Shown: one piece after another, positions 1-6,371 of the stretch
Layout of the letters: each line of letters begins with the position of its first letter
Numbering within the stretch: position 1 is the first letter of the stretch
Source of the DNA: Spirochaetales bacterium
GTDB taxonomy: Bacteria > Spirochaetota > Spirochaetia > DTKZ01
Assembly (NCBI GenBank): GCA_017998025.1
Contig: JAGODW010000038.1
Location: 1 to 9,627 of the forward strand
DNA length: 9,627 bases
Direction: 5' to 3'
Program-made: the position numbers and the translations under genes
The notes under the pieces: model-generated
Seen by the model: only the letters and a program-made list of their open reading frames with translations
Told to the model about the DNA's origin: nothing
The model's database searches: none

Positions 1-740
1 GCCCCATACGGGTCAATAAGGCCTCCCATAACAGCGGAGGAGAATCCTTTAACCCCGATACTTCCTCCTCCTAATTCGAGAGATACGAAGTAAATGGGAG
101 CTAAAAGAATCCCTGCAATCCCAACTAGGGTTGTGGATAGGACAAAAGCGAGGGAAGTAGTAAAATTGACATTGATTCCCATGAGTGCTGCAGCCTCTTT
201 GTTTTGAGCTGTAGCTCGAAGCATCTTCCCGATCAAGGTTTTTCTTAAAAGGATATGGAGAAACCCGATTAAAATTGCCGCCACTAGAAAAATCCAGAAG
301 TACACGGATGGGAGGCTAACGATTCCGAGTTGTACAAATTGAGAAGCTTCTCCGAATACAGGTGGAAACGGTTTTGGCAAACCTCCGTATATAGCATTGA
401 TCACGCATAACCAGAAAACGCAAATCATCAACGTCGCTATAACGAATTCGAGCCTTCCGCCACCTTTCCGGGTGATCGGTTCATAAATAAAATATCGAAG
501 CAATAACCCATACAGGGCTACCAGCAGAAGGGCCAATAGAGCGGATAGAATGAAACCAAAGTGAAGCTGCGAATAGAACGTGTAAAATAAATACGCGGAA
601 AGCATAGCAGAACTGATATTGGCAAAGTTTATCCGGTTGATACTCTGCCAGAGAAACACAACCCCTAAACCGATTAGTCCATACGTTAATCCGATTGAGA
701 TGCCTCCAACGGCACTCTGCAATATATCATTTAAACCCAT
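1..740 (-). CDS. livH: LivH-type branched-chain amino acid ABC transporter permease (C-terminus beyond window)
   Basis: Inner-membrane permease of a branched-chain amino acid type (HAAT) ABC importer. The reverse strand reads MGLNDILQSAVGGISIGLTY, then an unbroken hydrophobic protein of 246 codons to the window edge. Family hallmarks are visible: an N-terminal GISIGLTYGLIGLG helix, the cytoplasmic loop RATAQNKEAAALMGINV near residues 165-182 (the ABC-ATPase coupling region), and the late segment GIAGILLAPIYF...GVKGFSSAVMGGLIDP. LivH proteins are usually about 290 residues, so roughly 40-50 residues are missing past base 1. The ATG at 740-738 has AAAGGA about six bases upstream. It lies 95 bases after the binding-protein gene in the same direction, so it is almost certainly cotranscribed. 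The transported ligand cannot be read from the permease; HAAT systems also carry amides, urea and aromatic compounds. Confidence 0.93.
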   Translation of the reverse strand, partial: MGLNDILQSAVGGISIGLTYGLIGLGVVFLWQSINRINFANISSAMLSAYLFYTFYSQLHFGFILSALLALLLVALYGLLLRYFIYEPITRKGGGRLEFVIATLMICVFWLCVINAIYGGLPKPFPPVFGEASQFVQLGIVSLPSVYFWIFLVAAILIGFLHILLRKTLIGKMLRATAQNKEAAALMGINVNFTTSLAFVLSTTLVGIAGILLAPIYFVSLELGGGSIGVKGFSSAVMGGLIDPYG

Positions 741-768
741 AGCTGTTCCTTTGGGATATGGCAATGCA

Positions 769-802
769 GATCGGCCCTGTAATATTTTTCACAGGACCGA
801 TC
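769..802 (-). promoter_or_regulatory. Hairpin between binding-protein and permease genes
   Basis: Two 12-base arms (769-780 and 791-802) pair completely in the minus-strand RNA, with one G-U pair, around a 10-base A/U-rich loop. No T-run follows the stem in the direction of transcription, so it is not a textbook intrinsic terminator. By analogy with other binding-protein/permease junctions, it probably protects the upstream binding-protein mRNA from 3' exonucleases, or partly attenuates transcription, giving more binding protein than permease. The structure is seen in the sequence; the role is inferred. Confidence 0.7.
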
Positions 803-835
803 CCCTATTTTGATAAGCTACTAATAATGTGTAAA

Positions 836-1981
836 TTATAGTTTTGCGATGATCTTCCAATTCTTTCCGTCGAATTCCGAGATATAGCATACGTTAGTGA
901 AATTATGCAAGGCATCCAGCTTCATTCGACCCTGTACACCGTAATACTCTACTTTTTTTAGTGCCTCGGCGATCTTTTCCGAATCGGTACTTCCAGCTAA
1001 TTTTATAGCCTCCTTGAGTACATAAACGCCATCGTAATAGCACTGCGCCGGATCACTCGGTTCCCTTCCCCATTTTGCTTTATAGGAGTCTACGAATTTC
1101 TTTACAACGGGATCGGTATCAGCGGGATTAAACCCCTGTACGGAAATTACACCCTTCGCCGCATCGCCTGCCAGGTCGGTAAACGCGGGCACTCCCCAGG
1201 CAGAGAATCCTACAATCGGTACATTGAGTTGTAGCTGTCGTACCTGTTTTACTGCTACAGCCGCCTCTGGTTCGTGAGTTAATCCAACCAGGCAATCTAT
1301 TCCGGCATTCTTCAGCTTTAGAATCTGCCCTGTGGCGTCTTTATCCCCTTCTTTCATCTGCTCCATCGCAACGATCTGAATGCCATACTTTGCAAACGTC
1401 TCTTTTGCTACATCCAGAGCAGAGGTGCAATAATCGGTGGATCCGTAAATGACACCTGGTTTTTTAGCCTTCAAGTTTTCTACAATGTACTTAACCTGCT
1501 GAGCTACTTTCACGCCGTCGTCTGCTCTCAGACGGAATAGAAAATCGTTTTTAACTTTATCATATCGAAAGGACGGAGAAGTAGCTCCGACAAGCATCGG
1601 CCTCCGCGCTTGCTGTGCCAGTGTATGGACGCCGAGAACCGCGCTGCTCATGTTCGGTCCAAAGATAGCTACAGCCTTATCATCAAACAGAGCTCGCCGA
1701 ACCACTGTGGCGGCCATACTGGCATCGGCTTTATCGTCGTATACAACCAGCTCAAACTTTGCTCCGTTTACTCCACCCGCGGCGTTGATCTCATCCACGG
1801 CAAGGAGAGCGCCTTCTTTGATATAGTCTCCTAGAATCGATCCTAAACCAGTGAAGGGCGCACTCAGGGCGATTTTAATTGTTTTAGGAGCTTCTGCCGC
1901 TTTTTCCGAAGCACCTGCGGCAAAACCCTGGAATGAGACACAAAAGATTAAAACCAGAATCATCAAAGCGCTCTTTTTCAT
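836..1981 (-). CDS. livJ: LivJ/LivK-type periplasmic substrate-binding protein of an ABC transporter
   Basis: Secreted ligand-binding subunit (type I periplasmic-binding fold, Peripla_BP_6) of the HAAT importer whose permease follows. The 381-residue length is normal. Residues 1-24 form a signal peptide (MKKS, then a hydrophobic core) with a plausible Ala-Gly-Ala cleavage site before Ser25. Cys14 lies inside the core after Phe and does not make a standard lipobox. Family blocks include IKIALSAPFTG (35-45), GALLAVDEINAAGGVNG (57-73), the strand VYDDKAD (80-86), AIFGPNMSSAV (105-115) and DPAQCYYDGVYVLKEAI (310-326). The ATG has GGGAGGT eleven bases upstream. A consensus-like promoter precedes it, so it heads its own operon rather than ending the TRAP cluster. 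The ligand is not predictable by eye; a non-amino-acid substrate linked to the neighbouring catabolic genes is possible. Confidence 0.93.
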   Translation of the reverse strand: MKKSALMILVLIFCVSFQGFAAGASEKAAEAPKTIKIALSAPFTGLGSILGDYIKEGALLAVDEINAAGGVNGAKFELVVYDDKADASMAATVVRRALFDDKAVAIFGPNMSSAVLGVHTLAQQARRPMLVGATSPSFRYDKVKNDFLFRLRADDGVKVAQQVKYIVENLKAKKPGVIYGSTDYCTSALDVAKETFAKYGIQIVAMEQMKEGDKDATGQILKLKNAGIDCLVGLTHEPEAAVAVKQVRQLQLNVPIVGFSAWGVPAFTDLAGDAAKGVISVQGFNPADTDPVVKKFVDSYKAKWGREPSDPAQCYYDGVYVLKEAIKLAGSTDSEKIAEALKKVEYYGVQGRMKLDALHNFTNVCYISEFDGKNWKIIAKL

Positions 1982-2022
1982 AATTGTTCATTACCTCCCT
2001 TAAAAATTATAGATTGTCTTTA

Positions 2023-2052
2023 ATTTTACCGTATTGTTAAAGGAGCTGTCAA
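2023..2052 (-). promoter_or_regulatory. Predicted sigma70 promoter of the liv operon
   Basis: Reading leftward, a perfect TTGACA -35 box (2052-2047) is followed by an 18-base spacer and TAAAAT (2028-2023) as -10 box. Transcription would start near 2016, giving a leader of about 35 bases before the binding-protein ATG at 1981. It sits in the 147-base gap after the isomerase gene, so the liv genes can be transcribed separately. A short palindrome AGATCAAATCT (2070-2080) lies 18 bases upstream of the -35 box and could bind an activator, though it could easily be chance. Confidence 0.7.
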
Positions 2053-2128
2053 ATCATTTTTTGCAGTTTAGATCAAATCTTTTTACTTTCTATCAAGATT
2101 TAGCAAGGATATGAAAATTAAATGGTTC

Positions 2129-2941
2129 TTAAAGAAGAGGTTTGATATACTCGTAACTTTTTTTAAGGGCCGTGTCTTGATCGGGGAGGGGAAAAACTTC
2201 TACGCTTACATCACCTTCGTAACCGATTTCATTCAATATCTTAAAAAAGGAGGGGAAGTCGAACTTTCCAGCCCCGGGGTATTTTCGGTTTGAGTCTGCC
2301 AGGTGTACAAAGGTAATATACTCCCGGCATTGCTTTAAACTGTCCTCAATGTCCCTATCCTCGATATACATATGAGCGGTATCTACCATGAGCCGGAACG
2401 CAGGGGATCCAACCCTCTGCACAAACGCTAAACCTTCCAGCGTCGTATTGATGAAGTTCAGTCCCAGCGTGTTTACCGGTTCAAGGGCAACGATAACGTT
2501 CGTTTTTTCTGCATAGGCGGTAATCTCACAGATCGCCCGGAATATCCTTTCGTAAGTTGTTTTCGTGTCTATTCCCGGGAGGTATCCTCCTCGAACCCTC
2601 CCCAGATTGATCTGTCGGCCAAACAATGCGGCCAGGTCGATGGAAGCCTTTACCCGTTCCAGAGCCTCGTTTCGAATTGCATCGTTCGGGTCTGCGAAGG
2701 AGAGTTTATCCTGGCCATAGATTTCTCCGGTACAGATCATAGGAACGGTATAAGGGTACCCCCGTACGATAGTCTCGATCTCTCTGAAATTCAGCTGCCG
2801 GGGATCCCGTACCATCAGTTCCACATCATCGTACCCGCAGGCAACCAGAGCATCGAGAGATTCCCGGAAATCTCCCTGATAGGAGGTAACCCCCGGTGCC
2901 CGGTATACTTCGGGGGTTGAAACCTGATAACAAAGTTTCAT
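2129..2941 (-). CDS. Sugar phosphate isomerase/epimerase-type TIM barrel (AP endonuclease family 2)
   Basis: Metal-dependent xylose-isomerase-like TIM barrel, most like hydroxypyruvate isomerase and ketose 3-epimerase (tagatose/psicose type) relatives. With the preferred start it has 270 residues, typical for the family. Metal and catalytic residues are visible: Glu154 (VALEPVN), Asp187 and His190 (MVDTAHM), His213 (FVHLADSNR), the loop PGAGKFDF (222-229), and Glu248 (VSVEVFP). The N-terminus MKLCYQVSTPEV and block AALFGRQINLGRVRGG also fit. The reading frame stays open to an ATG at 2998, inside the upstream gene, but that adds a 19-residue extension without family character. The chosen ATG has GAGGG about 15 bases away, a long spacing; an ATG at 2971 is the alternative. 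It is the last gene of the TRAP cluster. Its G+C, about 52% in two 60-base samples, is higher than that of its neighbours. The exact substrate is unknown. Confidence 0.88.
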   Translation of the reverse strand: MKLCYQVSTPEVYRAPGVTSYQGDFRESLDALVACGYDDVELMVRDPRQLNFREIETIVRGYPYTVPMICTGEIYGQDKLSFADPNDAIRNEALERVKASIDLAALFGRQINLGRVRGGYLPGIDTKTTYERIFRAICEITAYAEKTNVIVALEPVNTLGLNFINTTLEGLAFVQRVGSPAFRLMVDTAHMYIEDRDIEDSLKQCREYITFVHLADSNRKYPGAGKFDFPSFFKILNEIGYEGDVSVEVFPLPDQDTALKKSYEYIKPLL

Positions 2942-2960
2942 ATCAGCGTAACTTTGCCCT

Positions 2961-4097
2961 CTATCTTTCATACGTTGCATACTCATTAAAAGCCTCATAC
3001 ATTATAACAATATTCTCAACGGGAACATCCGGCTGAATATTATGAATCTGGCTAAACACATATCCGCCCCCTTGTTTGAATATATCCAAAGCTTCTTTTA
3101 CATCTTCCATAATTTCTTTCTTCGTACCTTTGGGCAATATCTTTTGAGTATCAATACCGCCTCCCCAGAAACAAATAGCCGGTCCGAATTCTTCTTTCAA
3201 TGATTTACGATCCATCCCAGCTGCCGTGATTTGCACAGGATTTAGTGCATCTACTCCTATTTCTATAAAATCTGGAATTAAGGGACGAACAGCTCCACAG
3301 GAATGTAAGAGAACCGGTAATCCATATTCGTTCTTGATAAAAGAAATCAATCGTTTGTGCCGAGGCTTTATAAACTCACGATAAACATCTGGTGATATAA
3401 GGAGAGATTGCTGTGTCCCTAAGTCATCTGCAATCTTTACCATGTCTAGATACGGATGCAGCCTATCAAGAATATATTTCAGCATCTGCAATTCCCACGA
3501 CAAAATCTTTTCCAATAACCTATCAGCAAATACAGGATTTAACAGTAAATCCATGTAAAATTTCTCCATTCCCCGTATCCATGAAGGAAGCCCAAATAAA
3601 ACTTCCCTCAATCCTTCAAGGATGGTAAAATATTCCTTATGATAGATTTTAGCTTCTTCTACCAGACCATCCAACCGCTTAGGCGATAGGGGATCCGGCA
3701 ATTCATAGGCGTCAATTTCTTCAATAGAATCAGCTTTTTGAAGCGGATGGCTGCACATCGTATAGTAAAAATTATCGTACCTCCTTCCAATGCCAAACTG
3801 ATCGTAATATATCCCATCCCGGAACTCCCACTCTCTGCATTCTTTTAAATAAATACTTCGGGTATCTACATCGAAATAGCGGAGTAAATCTTCACATGGA
3901 ATTACAATCTGCTGATCACGAGCGCCGATTCTGCTCTCTTGTAGAGGTAACGATAAATGTTTACATAATCGTTTTTCAACTTCCACATGCATTGTAGTAT
4001 TGTTTATGCCTCCTAGATCAAAGGGAACCCGATCAGCTTCACTATGGGATAGCGCCCTTAATACCCGTTCTTTATGTGTTGTAGAGGCACAATTCAT
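2961..4097 (-). CDS. Uroporphyrinogen decarboxylase-like protein (MtaA/CmuA superfamily), second paralogue
   Basis: TIM-barrel protein of the URO-D superfamily (378 residues), which includes HemE and the corrinoid methyltransferases MtaA, MtbA and CmuA. Family blocks: the N-terminal KERVLRALSHSEADRVP (9-25), KIADDLGTQQSLLISPDVYR (221-240), the metal-site motif His265-Ser-Cys267-Gly followed by IEIGVDALNPVQ (278-289), WGGGID (311-316) and SQIHNIQPDVPVENI (349-363). The RQAGR signature of true HemE is absent, so haem synthesis is unlikely. MtaA-type enzymes bind zinc through His-x-Cys and a distant Cys; here a His (352) stands at about the expected distance. Its ATG overlaps the stop of the preceding paralogue by four bases (ATGA), with AAAGGA seven bases upstream, so the two are translationally coupled. 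No corrinoid protein is nearby. The reaction is unknown. Confidence 0.87.
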   Translation of the reverse strand: MNCASTTHKERVLRALSHSEADRVPFDLGGINNTTMHVEVEKRLCKHLSLPLQESRIGARDQQIVIPCEDLLRYFDVDTRSIYLKECREWEFRDGIYYDQFGIGRRYDNFYYTMCSHPLQKADSIEEIDAYELPDPLSPKRLDGLVEEAKIYHKEYFTILEGLREVLFGLPSWIRGMEKFYMDLLLNPVFADRLLEKILSWELQMLKYILDRLHPYLDMVKIADDLGTQQSLLISPDVYREFIKPRHKRLISFIKNEYGLPVLLHSCGAVRPLIPDFIEIGVDALNPVQITAAGMDRKSLKEEFGPAICFWGGGIDTQKILPKGTKKEIMEDVKEALDIFKQGGGYVFSQIHNIQPDVPVENIVIMYEAFNEYATYER

Positions 4098-5221
4098 TTC
4101 TCATTCCTTTTCTCGCGGATTCTATACTCCAAACCTCTTAGAGCCTCTTGCGTTGAGATAATCGGATTAAATCGAAGCTTATCGTAGACACCTTCTTCCT
4201 TCACCGTTTTATAAAATGCAAGAATATTTTCGATAGGGGTATCTTTTTGGAAATGATGGGCACCTCCAATAATAAACCCACCGCCCTTACCACATCCTTT
4301 CATCAGTCGTATTGTTTCAGTTTTAACATCTTCTGGTGATCCACCGGGCATTACTATTTGAATATCCAGTCCTCCCATTAACGTTAGACGATTCCCATAT
4401 TCTCTTTTTACCTCAATGGGATCAATCGCTAGGGGTTGAAGCGGATGAATTACATCCAATCCGATTTCAATTAAATCTGCAACTATTTCTGAACAGTTAC
4501 CACAACTATGGTATGCAATGATGATATCTGGATTTTTTGTTTTAAATTCATTAAATAGCCTGGCATATCGAGGCTTAAAATATTTTCTCCATAATTCGGG
4601 AGAGATCATCATTCCCTGTTGCGTGGCAACATCATCTCCCACCCACACCATGTCAGCGCCCCTATCGATATATTCGTTCAATGCATACCGGGGATACTCG
4701 ATTATCTTATCTAACAACGCGTTTACATAGTCCTCGTTCGTGAGAAGATCTACCATAAACTCATCCATTCCCCGTAAATACCATGCTGTTTCAAACAGGG
4801 TGCATCTGCAAGATCCGGCAATCCAGACCTTTTTCCCATACTGATCTATAACCCTTTTCATCGGTTCATAGAGTTCTTTTTTAGTCGGATCAGGAATACT
4901 CCATCTGGACAGCTTTTCTTCATCACCTGCCAGGGGGAATTGAACAATCTCGGAATAACTTCCAAACTGATTCCGCACATTTCTCCACGTTATCCCCCAG
5001 GGACATACGAATTCAGGCTCTTTGCTGTAGCTGCTACTTGTTTCTATCCCGATGCTTACTTGAATCATATCGTTTCCCAGCTGTACACCTAGATCTTCCG
5101 ATCCTACATTCAGCTCATCCCTTAGACGTTCAGACATCTCAGAGGTAAAAGACGCAAAAACAGGCACTCGATCCGGTTCTTTATGCTGAATGGTGGTTTT
5201 TACCCGTTCATATGAGGTCAT
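4094..5221 (-). CDS. Uroporphyrinogen decarboxylase-like protein (MtaA/CmuA superfamily), first paralogue
   Basis: A second URO-D-superfamily barrel, 375 residues, clearly related to its downstream partner but divergent. It begins TSYERVKTTIQHKEPDRVP (2-20) and contains WVGDDVATQQGMMISPELWR (193-212), the metal motif His238-Ser-Cys240-Gly with LIEIGLDVIHPLQP (250-263), LMGGLD (281-286) and IIGGAHHFQKDTPIENI (317-333). The second ligand position is again His (322 or 323), not the Cys of MtaA. It lacks the HemE RQAGR signature. The frame can be extended to a TTG at 5254, but the ATG at 5221 is preferred because GAAGGA precedes it at normal spacing and the family motif starts right after. The paralogue follows with a four-base overlap, suggesting stoichiometric expression and perhaps a heteromer or consecutive steps. 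The function is not known. Confidence 0.87.
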   Translation of the reverse strand: MTSYERVKTTIQHKEPDRVPVFASFTSEMSERLRDELNVGSEDLGVQLGNDMIQVSIGIETSSSYSKEPEFVCPWGITWRNVRNQFGSYSEIVQFPLAGDEEKLSRWSIPDPTKKELYEPMKRVIDQYGKKVWIAGSCRCTLFETAWYLRGMDEFMVDLLTNEDYVNALLDKIIEYPRYALNEYIDRGADMVWVGDDVATQQGMMISPELWRKYFKPRYARLFNEFKTKNPDIIIAYHSCGNCSEIVADLIEIGLDVIHPLQPLAIDPIEVKREYGNRLTLMGGLDIQIVMPGGSPEDVKTETIRLMKGCGKGGGFIIGGAHHFQKDTPIENILAFYKTVKEEGVYDKLRFNPIISTQEALRGLEYRIREKRNEK

Positions 5222-5256
5222 AAAAATTCTTTCCTTCTTAAAAGTCTTGTTCAATA

Positions 5257-5288
5257 TGTGAGGCTAAAGGATAGCCGTGAGATTCACA
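5257..5288 (-). promoter_or_regulatory. Hairpin between dehydrogenase and UROD-like genes
   Basis: An inner perfect five-pair stem (GGCTA 5262-5266 with TAGCC 5272-5276, five-base loop) is flanked by TGTGA (5257-5261) and TCACA (5284-5288), which can extend it across a seven-base internal bulge. No T-tract follows in the transcribed direction. It fills most of the 81-base gap between the dehydrogenase stop and the next ATG. It may modulate RNA decay or readthrough between the TRAP/dehydrogenase half and the UROD/isomerase half of the cluster. The role is inferred. Confidence 0.5.
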
Positions 5289-5302
5289 GTTGTTCTTACA
5301 CA

Positions 5303-6343
5303 TTAAAGATTGGGATCGAAAAGTATTTTCATACTATCCTTTCGTTCATACGTAGCGAAAGCTTCTTCCCAATCGTCCAGGCGAAATTGCTCTCCTATGA
5401 GAGGCTTCAGCTTTATTTTGCCTTTTTCAGCCAATTGAATCGCCTTTATCCAGTTCGCCCTTCTAGACCCGAAAGAACCTGTAGTACGAATTTCCCTAAA
5501 ACTGATCCGTTCGAAATCCATTCGGTCCAACAGAGTACCCAGGACGCCTATCTGAATAAATTGAGCTCGTTTCCGCAGAGCCTTTATACAGATAGATACC
5601 CCGCCTTCTTTTCCTGAACATTCAAAGGCAAGATCTACCCCTTTGCCTTCGGTGAGGTCTTCTAAAACGCTTAGCAAGTCTTCATGGTCTATATTGACAG
5701 TTTTCATGGCACCCAAGCTTTCAGCTATTTTCAATCGTTGAGCATCAGCTTCTTTTCCTGTTACGATAACTTCTGCTCCATTTGCACGGGCTACCTGCAT
5801 TGTCATAAGCCCGATGGGCCCCGGGCCAGTTACAAGAGCAATATCACCTGCCTTGATTTGAGCGTGGTCTTCAATTGCATGTACAACACAAGCAAGGGGT
5901 TCTAGTAATGCTCCCTCCTCGAAAGAAACGCATTCTGGAAGTTTATGCATTCGTTCAAAAGGGACAATTGTATGCGGTGCAAAAACACCGTTATACCAAT
6001 AGCCGAGAGTTTTGCGAGAATCACATAAATTATAGTACCCTTCTATACAGTTATAGCAATTTCCGCAATAGGAATAGGCTGTTTCTGATACAACCCTTTC
6101 TCCGGTCGTCCATCCTTCAACGTTTTCTCCGATCGATTCGATGACACCTGAGAACTCATGTCCGATGATTACAGGAGGATTGATCGGAATATCTATATCG
6201 TTATGATAAATATGCAGATCCGAACCGCAAATACCAGCATATTTTACGTTGATTTTAACCTTATCCTTCAAAGCTTTCGGTTCAGGCATATTTCTGATTT
6301 CAACAAAACCGTCTCCTATCTTTGTTTTTACTATAGCTTTCAT
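5303..6343 (-). CDS. Zinc-dependent medium-chain alcohol/polyol dehydrogenase (Tdh/sorbitol dehydrogenase type)
   Basis: Cytoplasmic NAD(P)-dependent MDR dehydrogenase, 346 residues, the normal length for the threonine/sorbitol dehydrogenase group (COG1063). The catalytic zinc site is intact: Cys39 (AGICGSD), His62-Glu63 (IGHEFSG) and Glu148 (LLEPLACVVHA). The structural zinc site is complete with Cys93, Cys96, Cys99 and Cys107. The Rossmann motif GPGPIG is at 173-178. The usual acidic residue at the end of the second Rossmann strand appears replaced (VIVTGKEAD), so NADP use is conceivable but not shown. The ATG has AGAGGAG six bases upstream and lies 28 bases after dctM, so it is cotranscribed with the TRAP genes. 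The substrate is probably the imported hydroxy acid or a polyol/sugar derivative (inference). Threonine itself is less likely given the context. Confidence 0.92.
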   Translation of the reverse strand: MKAIVKTKIGDGFVEIRNMPEPKALKDKVKINVKYAGICGSDLHIYHNDIDIPINPPVIIGHEFSGVIESIGENVEGWTTGERVVSETAYSYCGNCYNCIEGYYNLCDSRKTLGYWYNGVFAPHTIVPFERMHKLPECVSFEEGALLEPLACVVHAIEDHAQIKAGDIALVTGPGPIGLMTMQVARANGAEVIVTGKEADAQRLKIAESLGAMKTVNIDHEDLLSVLEDLTEGKGVDLAFECSGKEGGVSICIKALRKRAQFIQIGVLGTLLDRMDFERISFREIRTTGSFGSRRANWIKAIQLAEKGKIKLKPLIGEQFRLDDWEEAFATYERKDSMKILFDPNL

Positions 6344-6371
6344 AGATTACTCCTCTCGCTGATTGAATATG

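Noticed and set aside
2053..2128. Intrinsic terminator after the isomerase gene
   Set aside because: I found no stem followed by a T-run. Only the short AGATCAAATCT palindrome is present, so readthrough into the liv operon is possible.
2942..2998. Extended start of the isomerase at 2998
   Set aside because: The extra 19 residues overlap the upstream gene and lack family similarity; MKLCYQVSTPEV is the expected beginning. Doubt remains because the ribosome-site spacing of the chosen start is long.
2961..5221. Annotating the two UROD-like genes as hemE (haem biosynthesis)
   Set aside because: The HemE RQAGR region is missing, two divergent copies are present, and the neighbours are transport and sugar metabolism genes.
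5222..5254. TTG start adding 11 codons to the first UROD-like gene, and a similar TTG at 9210 for dctP
   Set aside because: The internal ATGs have strong Shine-Dalgarno sequences and begin exactly at the family N-terminus or signal peptide.
5257..5288. TGTGA...TCACA resembling a CRP site
   Set aside because: The half sites are 22 bases apart rather than 6, and lie inside an operon; they are better explained as outer arms of a hairpin.
5875..6144. Plus-strand open frame of 89 codons, and similar plus-strand frames at 5258-5617, 8821-9171 and 1610-1834
   Set aside because: Each lies antisense to a gene with clear family motifs, has no protein-family character and no convincing ribosome site.
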